Below are positions 46,058 to 55,352 of a DNA stretch of 64,000 bases, piece by piece; position 1 is the stretch's first letter, and each line of letters starts with the position of its first letter. Made by a program: the position numbers and the translations under genes. The notes beneath the pieces are model-generated. The model searched no databases. It saw only the letters and a program-made list of their open reading frames with translations, and was not told the DNA's origin. Source of the stretch: Plasticicumulans lactativorans (lineage in GTDB: Bacteria; Pseudomonadota; Gammaproteobacteria; Competibacterales; Competibacteraceae); assembly GCF_004341245.1 (NCBI RefSeq), contig NZ_SLWY01000001.1:186001-250000 (forward strand). The letters run 5' to 3'.

Positions 46058-47218
46058 TCAGCGCGCGAGCAGGCGCGTCAGCACGCCTTCGTAGATGCGC
46101 GACAGCGCGTCGAGCTCGTCGAGGCCGACGTGCTCGTCGATCTTGTGGATGCTGGCGTTGAGCGGCCCGAACTCGACCACCTGCGCGCCGGTGGGGGCGA
46201 TGAAGCGTCCGTCCGAGGTGCCGCCGCTGGTCGACAGTTCGGTCTCGACGCCGGTCTCGTGGTAGATCGCCTCGCGCAGCGCATCGACCAGCTCGCCCGG
46301 CTCGGTCAGGAATGGCAGGCCGCCGAGGTCCCAGGCCAGCGTGTGGTCGTAGCGGTAGCCGTCGCGGACCTCCTCGTTCAGCAGCGCGGTGTCGACCAGC
46401 TGCTGCACCCGCGCCTGCAGCCCCTCGACGCTCGACGCCGTCGAGAAGCGGAAGTTGAAGTGCAGCTCGGCGCTGCCCGGCACCACGTTGAACGCCCCGG
46501 TGCCGGCGTGCGCGTTGGAGATCTGGAACGAGGTCGGCGGGAAGTGCGCGTTGCCGCGGTCCCAGACCTGCTCGGTGAGCGCGCCGATGATGCCGCCGAG
46601 GGCATGGATCGGGTTGTGCACGAGCTGCGGGTAGGCGACGTGGCCCTGCACCCCGTGCACCGTCAGGTGTCCGTGCAGCGAGCCGCGCCGGCCGTTCTTG
46701 ATGGTGTCGCCGAAGACGCGCGCGCTCGACGGCTCGCCGACCAGGCACCAGGTGATCTTCTCGCCGCGCGCCTCCAGCAGCTCGACCACGCGCACCGTGC
46801 CGTCGACCGCCGGGCCTTCCTCGTCGCTGGTGACGAGGAAGGCGATCGAGCCGGCATGGTCGGGGTGCGCGGCGACGAAGCGCTCGCAGGCGGTGACCAT
46901 CGCCGCCAGGCTGCCCTTCATGTCGGCGGCGCCGCGGCCGTACAGGCGCCCGTCGCGCACCTCGGGCAGGAAGGGGTCGGACGACCACTGCGCCAGCGGC
47001 CCGGTCGGCACCACGTCGGTGTGCCCGGCGAAGGCCAGCAGCGGGCCGCTGCTGCCGCGCCGTGCCCAGAAGTTCTCGACCTCGCCGCGGTGCACGCGCT
47101 CGCAGTGGAAACCGATCGCGGCGAGGCGCTCCATCATCAGCGCCTGGCAGCCGCCGTCCTTCGGCGTCACCGAGCGCCGGCCGATCAGTTCGCGGGTGAG
47201 TTCGAGGGTCGCGGACAT
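46058..47218 (-). CDS. dapE: Succinyl-diaminopimelate desuccinylase
   Basis: Makes LL-diaminopimelate from its succinyl derivative for lysine and peptidoglycan. The 386 residues have dizinc motifs [44 protein letters not shown] and the C-terminal [11 protein letters not shown], plus dapE-specific [14 protein letters not shown]. coli DapE is 375 residues. It is followed closely by the TSUP transporter and preceded by the TPR-protein gene on the same strand (114-base gap). Confidence 0.95.
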   Translation of the reverse strand: MSATLELTRELIGRRSVTPKDGGCQALMMERLAAIGFHCERVHRGEVENFWARRGSSGPLLAFAGHTDVVPTGPLAQWSSDPFLPEVRDGRLYGRGAADMKGSLAAMVTACERFVAAHPDHAGSIAFLVTSDEEGPAVDGTVRVVELLEARGEKITWCLVGEPSSARVFGDTIKNGRRGSLHGHLTVHGVQGHVAYPQLVHNPIHALGGIIGALTEQVWDRGNAHFPPTSFQISNAHAGTGAFNVVPGSAELHFNFRFSTASSVEGLQARVQQLVDTALLNEEVRDGYRYDHTLAWDLGGLPFLTEPGELVDALREAIYHETGVETELSTSGGTSDGRFIAPTGAQVVEFGPLNASIHKIDEHVGLDELDALSRIYEGVLTRLLAR

Positions 47219-47332
47219 CGCGTACTCCAGGGGGCGGGCGGGGGCGCGATTCTACGCGCCCGCCGCCGCGGCGCTCCACCGCACGGCCGCGGCGGGTGTA
47301 GCCCGCGCTTCACGCGGCGGCGGCGTGCCGGT

Positions 47333-49552
47333 TCAGGGGCGGCCGATCGGCGCGCCGCCGACGCCGAGGGTGTCCGGCGCGGGCGCGCCGAACGGCAGCA
47401 GCCCGCCGCGCGGCCCCAGGCCGGCGAGCAGCGTGCGGGCGTCCTCGAGTTCGGGCGGCGACAGCTCGGCGGCGACCGCCTGCTCCAGGTAGGGGCGCGC
47501 CTCCTCGGCGCGACCGAGCCGCAGCAGCGCCACGCCGAGGTGGTAGGCGAGCTGCGCGTCGCCGGCGGCGAGCGCGCGCGCCTCGCGCAGGTGGATCAAC
47601 CCGAGCGCCGGCTGGCCCTGGCGCACCAGCACCCAGCCGAGCGTGTCGAGCGTCTCCGGGTCGCGCGGGGCGAGCCGCACGGCGCGCTCGGCGGCGCTGC
47701 GCGCGTCGGCGACGGCGCCGGCGTTCAGGCGCGCCTCGGCGAGGCGGCAGAGCAGCGCGACGTCGTCGGGGCGCTGCTGCAGCAGGTAGTCGAGCGCGAG
47801 CGCGGCACGACCCCAGTCGCCGGCCTGCGCGTAGGCGCGCGCCAGCGTCTCGATCGCCGGGCGGTCGGCCGGGTGCCCGGCGAGCCAGCCTTCGAGCAGC
47901 GTGACGGCGTCGGCGGCGCGCCCGGTGCGCAGGCGGCCCTCGGCGGCGCCGCGCACGATCGCCGACTCGCGCCAGCGTGGCAGCGCCGTCTCGAACACCT
48001 CGGCCGCCTCCTCCGGGCGGTCGCGCTGCAGCAGCACCGTGCCGAGCAGGCGCGGGGCGTCGACCAGGTCGGGCGCGCGCGCCTGCAGCAGCCGGGCGCG
48101 TTCCTCGGCCTCGGCGAGCTGCCCGGCTTCGAGCAGCGCCTCGGTCGCCGCGCGCAGCACGTCGACGCGCTCCGGCGCCTGCTGCAACGCGTCGCGCAGC
48201 GTGGTCGCGGCCTCCTCGGGCGCCTCCAGGTAGCGCTGGTAGCGGGCGACCTGCAGCAGCGCGTCGGGCGAATCGCCGGCGGCGTCGCGCATGCGCCGCA
48301 GCGTGCCCTTGGCAAGGGCCGGCAGGCCGCTCGCGTGCTGCGACATGGCGAGCGCGGCGAGCGCCCCGGGGTGCGTGGGCGCGCGTGCCACCGCTTCGTC
48401 GGCGATCGCCAGCGCGCGCTCCGCGAGGTGCAGGCGCAGGTAGGCGTCGACGAGGCGCAGGCGCGGCGCCAGCGCCTGCGGGTCGAGCCGGCGCGCCTCC
48501 TCCCACACCTGCGCGCTCGCGGCGACGTCGCCGCTGGCGGCGAGCGCGCGGGCGAGCGTGTCGAGCACGGCGAGGTCCTGCGGGTGGGCGGCGAGCAGCT
48601 GCTGCAACCGGCCGAAGGCCGCGGCGGTGCGTCCCAGGCGCTGCTCGATCAGGGCCTGGCGCAGCGGCGGCGGCAGCAGCGCGGGGGCGACGTGCTGCGC
48701 CTGTTCGAGCGGGGCGAGTGCCGCCTCGGCATCGCCGGCGGCGTCGAGCGCGAGCGCCCGCCAGCTCAGCAGCAGCGCATCGTCGGGGGCCTCGGCGAGC
48801 AGCGCCGCGGTGGTCGCGAGCGCCGCCGCGTGGTCGCGCGCATGCCACTGCTGCGCGAGCTCGCGCCAGCGCGCGTGCGGCAGGTCGGGCGCGAAGGCCT
48901 CGCACAGCGCCACCGCGGCCTCGCCCGCCGGTTCGGCCGCCGCCGGCGGCGGCGCCAGCGCGGTCGGGTCGTCGGCGGCGCGGGGCAGGGCGCGCGCCAG
49001 CACCTCGATCGCCGCGCCGTCATCGCCGGCGGCACGGTACGCGGCGGCGAGGGCGGCGAGCAGCGGCGGTGCGTCGCCACCCGGCGCCAGCGCCGGTTCC
49101 AGCGTGCCGATCGCGGCGCGGGGGTCGCCGAGGCCCAGGTAGAGCCGGCCGAGCAGGTAGCGCGCAGCGACGTCGTCGGGGGCGCGGTCGAGGTAGCGGT
49201 CGAGCGCATCGCGCGCGGCCTCGCCCTCGCCGAGCGCGCAGTGCACCGCGCCGCGCAGCAGGAGCGTCGCGGTGCCGTTGCGCGCGGCCTCGGGCAGCGC
49301 GGCGAGGTGCGCGGCGGCGTCGCGCAGGTAGCGACGGCCGGCGTCGGGCCCGCCCTGGCGCAGTTCGGCCCAGGCGGCCGCCACGGCGGCATCGGCGAGC
49401 GCGCGGGTGCCGTCGCCGCGCACGGGTGACACATCGGCCACCATGGGCAGGGGCGGTGCGGGTTCGGCCGCGGCGGCGAGCGGGGCGTACAGCGCGAGGC
49501 AGCAGGCGCAGCGCAGCAGGTGCGCGCGGAGCGGGTTGGACAGGGGTGGCAT
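47333..49552 (-). CDS. Secreted tetratricopeptide-repeat protein
   Basis: A 739-residue protein with a Sec-type signal peptide (CCLALYAPLAAAA, cleavage near 28) and at least a dozen degenerate TPR units, for example YLLGRLYLGLGDPRAAIGTLEPAL, VLDTLARALAASGDVAASAQVWEEARRLDP and TLDTLGWVLVRQGQPALGLIHLREARAL. It resembles TPR proteins of exopolysaccharide/PEP-CTERM systems, but no export, EpsH or PEP-CTERM genes are nearby, so I do not assign it. It probably scaffolds an envelope complex. An upstream palindrome (49752-49772) lies in a 271-base gap. Confidence 0.75.
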   Translation of the reverse strand: MPPLSNPLRAHLLRCACCLALYAPLAAAAEPAPPLPMVADVSPVRGDGTRALADAAVAAAWAELRQGGPDAGRRYLRDAAAHLAALPEAARNGTATLLLRGAVHCALGEGEAARDALDRYLDRAPDDVAARYLLGRLYLGLGDPRAAIGTLEPALAPGGDAPPLLAALAAAYRAAGDDGAAIEVLARALPRAADDPTALAPPPAAAEPAGEAAVALCEAFAPDLPHARWRELAQQWHARDHAAALATTAALLAEAPDDALLLSWRALALDAAGDAEAALAPLEQAQHVAPALLPPPLRQALIEQRLGRTAAAFGRLQQLLAAHPQDLAVLDTLARALAASGDVAASAQVWEEARRLDPQALAPRLRLVDAYLRLHLAERALAIADEAVARAPTHPGALAALAMSQHASGLPALAKGTLRRMRDAAGDSPDALLQVARYQRYLEAPEEAATTLRDALQQAPERVDVLRAATEALLEAGQLAEAEERARLLQARAPDLVDAPRLLGTVLLQRDRPEEAAEVFETALPRWRESAIVRGAAEGRLRTGRAADAVTLLEGWLAGHPADRPAIETLARAYAQAGDWGRAALALDYLLQQRPDDVALLCRLAEARLNAGAVADARSAAERAVRLAPRDPETLDTLGWVLVRQGQPALGLIHLREARALAAGDAQLAYHLGVALLRLGRAEEARPYLEQAVAAELSPPELEDARTLLAGLGPRGGLLPFGAPAPDTLGVGGAPIGRP

Positions 49553-49751
49553 GGGGCGGATTCCGGTGAAGGTTCACCGGTGGCGGCAGGGTCCGTTCGG
49601 CGCGACACCGACAGTTCGTTCGCAGCGGCCGGCCCCGGTGCCGTCGCGGCGCAGGCCGGCGCACGGGCCGGGCGGGCCTGCGAACGCATTCGGCAAACGC
49701 TACAGCAAGCGCCGTGCCGACCAGCGCTAGGTACCTGATCGGACCGGTGTC

Positions 49752-49772
49752 ACATGTTGCGTCGCAACACGT
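49752..49772. promoter_or_regulatory. Palindrome in the gap between canonical thiD and the TPR gene
   Basis: TGTTGCG-T-CGCAACA (49755-49769) is a perfect 7+1+7 palindrome with two further matching pairs outside one mismatch. It lies in the 49553-49823 gap, about 200 bases upstream of the TPR gene and 52 bases past thiD. The rest of the gap shows no gene. Confidence 0.35.
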
Positions 49773-49823
49773 AAGGACATGCGGTGTAAGGATTCCTGAC
49801 GCCCGGGCTTGCCACGGGCGGCT

Positions 49824-50636
49824 TCAGGCCTCGGCCGGCCACAGCGCATGGAAATGGTGCACGGGGCCGCACCCGCCGCCCACCTCCAGGCGTCCGGCGG
49901 CCGCCAGCGCGGCGCCGACGTAGGCCTTGGCGTCGCGCACCGCGCCCGGCCAGTCGGGCCGGCGCGGGCGCAGTGCGGCGATCGCCGCCGACAGCGTGCA
50001 GCCGGTGCCGTGGCCGTGGCGGGTGTCGACGCGCACCGCCGGCAGCCACAGCGGGTCGTCGTCGTCGAGCCACAGCAGGTCGGGGCTCGCCGGGCCGCCC
50101 AGGTGCCCGCCCTTCAGCAGCACGCCGCGCGCGCCGCACTCGCGCAGCGCGGCGGCCTGGCGCTCCATCGCGGTGGTGGAGTCCGCCTGCGGCAGGCCGA
50201 GCAGGTCGGCGGCCTCGGGCAGGTTGGGGGTGATCAGGTCGGCGAGCGGCAGCAGCCGGCTGCGCAGCGCCGCCACCGCCGCGGCGGGGAGCAGGCGGTC
50301 GCCGCTCTTCGCCACCATCACCGGGTCGAGCACGACGTGGCGCGGGCGCTTGCGCTCGAGCACCTCGGCCACGGCGTCGATCACCGCCGGGTCGGCGAGC
50401 ATGCCGATCTTGACCGCGGCGATCGCGACGTCGGCGAACAGCGTGTCGAGCTGCTCGCGCACGAACGCCGCCGGCACCGCGTGCACGCCGGTGACGCCGC
50501 GCGTGTTCTGCGCGGTCAGCGCGGTGATCACGCTGGTGCCGAAGGCGCCGAGCGCGGAGAAGGTCTTCAGGTCGGCCTGGATGCCGGCGCCGCCGCTGGG
50601 GTCGGAGCCGGCGATGGTGAGGACGTTGGGGATCAT
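49824..50636 (-). CDS. thiD: Hydroxymethylpyrimidine/phosphomethylpyrimidine kinase, canonical ThiD
   Basis: A 270-residue bifunctional kinase giving HMP-pyrophosphate for thiamine synthesis. It tracks E. coli ThiD end to end: [85 protein letters not shown] and the terminal GPVHHFHALW. The other ThiD-like protein (12235) is much more divergent, so this copy is the better candidate for the essential activity even though it is away from thiE. It lies 74 bases downstream of the SBF-type transporter gene on the same strand. Confidence 0.93.
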   Translation of the reverse strand: MIPNVLTIAGSDPSGGAGIQADLKTFSALGAFGTSVITALTAQNTRGVTGVHAVPAAFVREQLDTLFADVAIAAVKIGMLADPAVIDAVAEVLERKRPRHVVLDPVMVAKSGDRLLPAAAVAALRSRLLPLADLITPNLPEAADLLGLPQADSTTAMERQAAALRECGARGVLLKGGHLGGPASPDLLWLDDDDPLWLPAVRVDTRHGHGTGCTLSAAIAALRPRRPDWPGAVRDAKAYVGAALAAAGRLEVGGGCGPVHHFHALWPAEA

Positions 50637-50710
50637 CGGGTCGGGCCTCCTGGGCCGGGGTGGGGCGGGTGACGCACGCCGCCGGTCTGCGGCACCCGCC
50701 GGCGGCCGGC

Positions 50711-51718
50711 TCAGGCCGTGGCCGGCACCGCGGCGGCGGCCGGCCGGCGCGCGTAGCGTTCGGCGAGCACCGAGCACACCAGCAGTTGCAGCGGGTGATA
50801 GAACATGATCGGCAGCACGATCATGCCGAGCGCCGGGTGCGCGCCGAACAGCAACTTCGCCATCGGCATGCCCGAGGCGAGGGTCTTCTTCGAACCGCAG
50901 AACACCGCGGTGATCTCGTCCTCGACGCTGAAGCCGAGGCGGGCGGCGGCGCGGGTGGTCAGCAGCAGCACGATCGCGAGCAGGATCGCCGCGCCGACCA
51001 GCGTCAGCAGCAGGGTGTCGACGCCGTAGCGCGTCCACAGCCCGCCCAGCACCGAGTCGCAGAACGAGGCGTAGACCAGCAGCAGGATCACGCACTTGTC
51101 GAAGGTGTTGGTGAAGCGCTTGTAGCGCGCGAACCAGGCGCCGCACAGCGGGCGCAGCGCCTGGCCGAGCGCGAACGGCAGCAGCAGCAGGCGGGCGATG
51201 TCGAGCACCGCCTGGCCGAGCGCGAGGCCCTGGCCGCTGGCGCCGGCGAGCAGCCCGATCAGCAGCGGGGTGAGCACGATGCCGAGCAGGCTCGACAGCG
51301 TGGCGTTGAAGATCGCCGCCGGCACGTTGCCGCGCGCCATCGCGGTCATCGCCACCGACGAGGAGATCGTCGACGGCAGCGCGCACAGGTAGAGGAAGCC
51401 GAGCAGCAGGTCCGCCGGCAGCCAGCCGCCGAGCGTCGCCCGCGCCGCGATCCACAAGAGCGGGAACACCGCGAAGGTGAAGGTCTGCACCAGCAGGTGC
51501 AGCCGCCAGCGCAGCAGCCCGGCCTTGAGGCTGTGCGTCGACAGGCCGATGCCGTGCAGGAAGAACACCGCGAAGATGCCGGCGTCGGTGAGCAGGTCGG
51601 TGTGCAGCGGGCCGCTGCTGCTGCCGAGGTGCGGGAACAGCGTCGCCAGCACCACGGCCGCGACCATGCCGCCGAGGAACCAGTCGCGGGACATGCGTTT
51701 GAGGTGGTGCGCAAGCAT
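50711..51718 (-). CDS. Bile acid:sodium symporter-like (SBF-like) transporter
   Basis: A 335-residue membrane protein with about nine to ten helices, starting MLAHHLKRMSRDWFLGGMVAAVVLATLFP. Family marks are DAGIFAVFFLHGIGLSTHSLKAGLLRWRLHLLVQ, LCALPSTISSSVAMTAMARGN and ITAVFCGSKKTLASGMPMAKLLF, as in YfeH-type proteins. The substrate is unknown. It is divergent from an AraC-family regulator across 84 bases, a frequent arrangement that suggests control by that regulator. Confidence 0.88.
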   Translation of the reverse strand: MLAHHLKRMSRDWFLGGMVAAVVLATLFPHLGSSSGPLHTDLLTDAGIFAVFFLHGIGLSTHSLKAGLLRWRLHLLVQTFTFAVFPLLWIAARATLGGWLPADLLLGFLYLCALPSTISSSVAMTAMARGNVPAAIFNATLSSLLGIVLTPLLIGLLAGASGQGLALGQAVLDIARLLLLPFALGQALRPLCGAWFARYKRFTNTFDKCVILLLVYASFCDSVLGGLWTRYGVDTLLLTLVGAAILLAIVLLLTTRAAARLGFSVEDEITAVFCGSKKTLASGMPMAKLLFGAHPALGMIVLPIMFYHPLQLLVCSVLAERYARRPAAAAVPATA

Positions 51719-51779
51719 CGGGGGCGGGACTCCGGGGGCAGCGGGAATGGGGGCTACTGTACGGCGCCGCCCGGCGGCT

Positions 51780-51793
51780 TTCTAACGCTAGAA
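51780..51793 (+). promoter_or_regulatory. TTCTA-N4-TAGAA repeat overlapping a -10 box
   Basis: TTCTA (51780-51784) and TAGAA (51789-51793) form an inverted repeat; the second arm is part of TAGAAT, a good -10 box (51789-51794). The AraC-type ATG begins only eight bases after it, with no ribosome site, so the mRNA may be leaderless and the repeat may be an autoregulatory operator. Confidence 0.4.
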
Positions 51794-51802
51794 TGCCAGC
51801 TT

Positions 51803-52594
51803 ATGTCGCCAACCGGACAAACCGCGCCCGAACGCATCCTGCCGCCCTTCACCGTGCTGCCGCGGCCGCTGTACGCGCGCTCCGAGTCGGCGCCGGCCGG
51901 CTCGTGGGTGCGCCCGCACCGGCACGACTGGGTGCAGCTCTCCTACGCGATCAGCGGCGTGCTGGAGGTGCGCACCGCGGGCGGCAACTTCGTCGCCCCG
52001 CCCGAGCGCGCGGTGTGGATCCCGGCCGGCATCGAGCACGCGGTGATCGCCTCCGAGCGCACCGAGATGCGCGGGCTCTACCTCGCCCGCGACGTCACCG
52101 TGTGGGCGCCGCCGCGCTGCCGCGTGCTGGCGGTGTCGCCGCTGGTGCGCGAGCTGATCTGCGCCGCCTGCGCGCTGCCGGTGGACTACGACGAGGCGGG
52201 GCCGGCCGGGCGCCTGGTCGGCGTGCTGCTCGACCAGCTCGCCGGGCTGCCCGAGGTCGCGCTGTCGCTGCCGCTGCCGGTCGACCCGCGCCTCGCCGCG
52301 ATCTGCGCCGCGCTGCAGGCGCGCCCCGACGACCGCCGCACGCTGGCGCAGTGGGCGCAGGGCGCGGGGCTGTCGGAGCGCACGCTGGCGCGGCTGTTCC
52401 AGCGCCAGACCGGGCTGTCGTTCCGCGACTGGCGCACGCGCCTGCGCCTGCTGCTCGCGCTCACCGCGCTCGAACGCGGCCGCAGCGTCACCGCGGTCGC
52501 GCTCGAATCGGGCTACGACTCGCTGTCGGCGTTCAGCGCCGCCTTCCGCCGCGCCTTCGGCACCACCCCGCGCGGGCTCTTCCCGCGCCGCTGA
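51803..52594 (+). CDS. AraC-family transcriptional regulator
   Basis: A 263-residue regulator. An N-terminal cupin-like sensor region has WVRPHRHDWVQLSYAISGVLEV and RAVWIPAGIEHAV. The C-terminal AraC DNA-binding domain has LAQWAQGAGLSERTLARLFQRQTGLSFRDWRTRLRLLLAL and VALESGYDSLSAFSAAFRRAFGTTPRGLF. It probably controls the divergent SBF-type transporter. It lies upstream of the aldehyde-dehydrogenase operon, but that operon has its own promoter region, so a role there is less likely than for FeaR at 62270. Confidence 0.9.
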   Translation: MSPTGQTAPERILPPFTVLPRPLYARSESAPAGSWVRPHRHDWVQLSYAISGVLEVRTAGGNFVAPPERAVWIPAGIEHAVIASERTEMRGLYLARDVTVWAPPRCRVLAVSPLVRELICAACALPVDYDEAGPAGRLVGVLLDQLAGLPEVALSLPLPVDPRLAAICAALQARPDDRRTLAQWAQGAGLSERTLARLFQRQTGLSFRDWRTRLRLLLALTALERGRSVTAVALESGYDSLSAFSAAFRRAFGTTPRGLFPRR

Positions 52595-52612
52595 GCGCCC
52601 CGGCGCGGCGAG

Positions 52613-52664
52613 TCAAGTCGCGGGCACGGCGCGACAAGTTTCCTCCGGGTCGACCGGCTAGCGT
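52613..52664 (+). promoter_or_regulatory. FeaR-like operator and promoter of the aldehyde dehydrogenase/homogentisate operon
   Basis: TCAAG-N5-GGCAC-N6-ACAAG spans 52613-52638, with the two CAAG boxes 21 bases apart (two helical turns). A weak -10 (TAGCGT, 52659-52664) follows 20 bases later, with the second box where a -35 should be, as for a class II activator. The same spaced motif and near-identical distance occur at 63342-63394 before the amine dehydrogenase. The half-site GGGCA-N8-CAA differs by two bases from the TGNCA-N8-AAA reported for E. coli FeaR. Confidence 0.55.
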
Positions 52665-52755
52665 TTCCGGCACCGGGGCGCCCGCCCCAGACGACGACAA
52701 CCGGCGCCGGCCCGTGCCCAGCGGGGCGGCGGCCGTCCCACCCGGAGGTAACCCC

Positions 52756-54258
52756 ATGTCCGACGCGAACCTGATCCCGGTGCTGCCGGCGGTCACCGCC
52801 TTCCTCGGCCGCGAGCACGGCCTGTTCATCGACGGCCGCACGGTGCCGGCCCAGTCCGGCGACCGCCAGGCGGTCTACGGCCCCGCCACCGGCGAGGTCA
52901 TCGCCCACGTTGCCGACGGCGACGCCGGGGACGTCGACCGCGCGGTGCAGTCGGCGCACGCGGCGTTCCGCTCCGGCGCCTGGACCGGGCTGCGCCCGGC
53001 CGAGCGCGAGCGCATCCTGCTGCGCTTCGCCGACGTGGTCGAAGCCCACGCCGAGGCGCTCGCCCAGCTCGAAACGCTGAACCAGGGCAAGTCGATCAAT
53101 CTCTCGCGGATGATCGAGGTCGGCGCCTCGATCGAGTACATGCGCTACATGGCCGGCTGGGCGACCAAGATCGAGGGCCAGACGCTCGACGTGTCGATCC
53201 CGGTGCCGCCGGGCACGCGCTACACCGCCTACACGCGGCGCGAGCCGGTGGGCGTGGTGGCCGGCATCGTGCCGTGGAATTTCCCGCTGATGATCGCGAT
53301 CTGGAAGGTGCTGCCGGCGCTCGCCTGCGGCTGCACGGTGGTCATCAAGCCCTCGCAGGAGACCCCGCTGACCGCGCTCTACCTGGCCGGGCTCGCGGCC
53401 GAGGCGGGGGTGCCGCCGGGGGTGTTCAACGTCGTCACCGGGCGCGGCTCGCGCGCCGGCGATGCGCTGACGCGCCACCCGCGGGTGAGCAAGATCTCCT
53501 TCACTGGCTCCACCGCGGTCGGCAAGCAGGTGGCCACCGCGGCGATCGACAACCTGGCGCGCTTCGCGCTCGAGCTCGGCGGCAAGAACCCGATGGTGGT
53601 GCTGGCCGACGCCGACGTCGACCAGGTGGTGCAGGGCGCGCTGCTCGGCGGCTTCCTCAACCAGGGCCAGGTGTGCGCCGCGGCGTCGCGCCTCTACGTG
53701 CAGCGCCGCCGCTACGACGCGGTGGTCGAGGCGCTGGGCGCCGCGGTGGCGGGCCTGAGCGTCGGCCCGGGCCTCGACCCGGGCGCGCAGATCAACGCGC
53801 TGGTCTCGGCCAAACAGCAGCAGAGCGTCGGGCGCTACCTCGAGATCGGCCGCGCCGAGGGCGCGCGCGTGGTCGCCGGCGGGCGCGTGCTCGACCGCCC
53901 CGGCTACTTCGTCGAGCCGACGCTGCTTGCCGGCATGCGCCAGGACATGACCCTGGTGCGCGAGGAGGTGTTCGGCCCGGTGCTGGTGGCGCTGCCCTTC
54001 GACGACGTCGACGAGGTCGTGCGCATGGCCAACGACTCCCCCTACGGCCTGACCGCCAGCGTGTGGACCAACGACCTGAAGGCGGCGATGAACCTGGTGC
54101 CGCGCATCGAGGCCGGCACCGTGTGGGTCAACAGCCACGTGCCGGTCGACCCCAACCTGCCGTTCGGCGGCTATAAGCAATCGGGTATCGGTCGCGAGTT
54201 CGGCCGTTCGGCGATCGAGGCCTATACCGAGATCAAGTCGGTGTGCATCGCGCACTGA
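52756..54258 (+). CDS. Aldehyde dehydrogenase, phenylacetaldehyde dehydrogenase-like
   Basis: A 500-residue NAD(P)-dependent aldehyde dehydrogenase. It has the cofactor loop PWNFPLMIAIWKVLPALACGCTVVIKPS, FTGSTAVGKQV, catalytic Glu273 in LELGGKNP, and Cys307 in NQGQVCAAASRLYV. Among family members it looks closest to phenylacetaldehyde dehydrogenases (FeaB/StyD group). GGAGG precedes the ATG at 52756. It is first of a six-gene plus-strand set ending in homogentisate catabolism and would convert (hydroxy)phenylacetaldehyde from the amine dehydrogenase at 63459 to the acid. Substrate is inferred from context. Confidence 0.85.
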   Translation: MSDANLIPVLPAVTAFLGREHGLFIDGRTVPAQSGDRQAVYGPATGEVIAHVADGDAGDVDRAVQSAHAAFRSGAWTGLRPAERERILLRFADVVEAHAEALAQLETLNQGKSINLSRMIEVGASIEYMRYMAGWATKIEGQTLDVSIPVPPGTRYTAYTRREPVGVVAGIVPWNFPLMIAIWKVLPALACGCTVVIKPSQETPLTALYLAGLAAEAGVPPGVFNVVTGRGSRAGDALTRHPRVSKISFTGSTAVGKQVATAAIDNLARFALELGGKNPMVVLADADVDQVVQGALLGGFLNQGQVCAAASRLYVQRRRYDAVVEALGAAVAGLSVGPGLDPGAQINALVSAKQQQSVGRYLEIGRAEGARVVAGGRVLDRPGYFVEPTLLAGMRQDMTLVREEVFGPVLVALPFDDVDEVVRMANDSPYGLTASVWTNDLKAAMNLVPRIEAGTVWVNSHVPVDPNLPFGGYKQSGIGREFGRSAIEAYTEIKSVCIAH

Positions 54259-54328
54259 GCCGGACCGCGGCGATGCCCGGGGGGCCCCGCGCCGCGGGTG
54301 CCCCTGCAGCGGGTGGGAGGAGGTGGTC

Positions 54329-55312
54329 ATGAGCAAGCAGTTCGCATCCCACGCCGACACCGAGGAGAAGCGCGTCAGCTTCGACCGGCTGTCGGACAAC
54401 GCCTACGCCTACACGGCCGAGGGCGATCCCAACACCGGCATCGTCATCGGCGACGACGCGGTGCTGGTGGCCGACACCCAGGCCACGCCGGTGATGGCGC
54501 AGGACGTCATCCGGCGCATCCGCGAGGTCACCGACAAGCCGATCCGCTACGTGGTGCTGACGCACTACCACGCGGTGCGCGTGCTCGGTGCCTCGGGCTA
54601 CCGGCCGCAGCACGTCATCGCCAGCCAGGACACCTACGACCTCATCGTCGAGCGCGGCGAGGCCGACATGGCGAGCGAGATCGGCCGCTTCCCGCGGCTG
54701 TTCCGCGCGGTCGAGTCGGTGCCCGGGCTGACCTGGCCGACGCTGACCTTCCGCGGCGAGATGACGCTGTGGCTGGGCTCGCTCGAAGTGAAGCTGCTGC
54801 AGCTCGGCCGCGGCCACACCAAGGGCGACACCGTGGTGTGGCTGCCGCAGCAGAAGATCCTGTTCTCCGGCGACCTGGTCGAGTACCACGCCACGCCGTA
54901 CTGCGGCGATGCCTACTTCGGCGACTGGCCGCACACGCTCGACGCGATCGCGGCGCTGCAGCCGGACAAGCTGGTGCCGGGGCGCGGCGCGGCGCTGCAG
55001 ACGCCCGAGGAGGTGCAGGCCGGGCTCGCCGGCACCCGCGGCTTCCTCAGCGAGCTGTACGCCGCGGTGCGGGAGGGCGCCGCCGCCGGGCGCGACCTGC
55101 GCACCGTGTACCGCGACTGCTGCGCGCGGCTCAGGCCGCGCTACGGCGACTGGGTGATCTTCGACCACTGCATGCCGTTCGACGTCTCGCGCGCCTACGA
55201 CGAGGCGACCGGCCACGCCGACCCGCGCGTGTGGACCGCGCAGCGCGACCTCGACATGTGGCAGGCGCTCGAAGGCCACGAGCCGCCGTCCCCGCTCACC
55301 GGCGCCGAGTGA
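54329..55312 (+). CDS. MBL-fold metallohydrolase-like protein with an altered metal motif
   Basis: A 327-residue protein of the metallo-beta-lactamase fold. The usual HxHxDH motif reads HYHAVR (His79, His81, then Val83 and Arg84), so two ligands of the second metal site are missing. The later His163 (RGHTKGD) and Asp182 (FSGDLVEY) are in place. It may bind one metal, or have lost hydrolase activity. It lies 70 bases after the aldehyde dehydrogenase and 40 before the hydroxylase gene. A thioester or lactone hydrolase role in the pathway is only a guess. AGGAGG precedes the ATG. Confidence 0.8.
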   Translation: MSKQFASHADTEEKRVSFDRLSDNAYAYTAEGDPNTGIVIGDDAVLVADTQATPVMAQDVIRRIREVTDKPIRYVVLTHYHAVRVLGASGYRPQHVIASQDTYDLIVERGEADMASEIGRFPRLFRAVESVPGLTWPTLTFRGEMTLWLGSLEVKLLQLGRGHTKGDTVVWLPQQKILFSGDLVEYHATPYCGDAYFGDWPHTLDAIAALQPDKLVPGRGAALQTPEEVQAGLAGTRGFLSELYAAVREGAAAGRDLRTVYRDCCARLRPRYGDWVIFDHCMPFDVSRAYDEATGHADPRVWTAQRDLDMWQALEGHEPPSPLTGAE

Positions 55313-55352
55313 GGCGCGCTGCGCGCCGCGCGGCGGCGCCGAGGAAGAGGCG

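Noticed and set aside
47333-49552. PEP-CTERM/exosortase TPR lipoprotein (PrsT)
   Set aside because: Similarity is limited to TPR composition; no lipobox, exosortase, EpsH or PEP-CTERM motif is present in the window.
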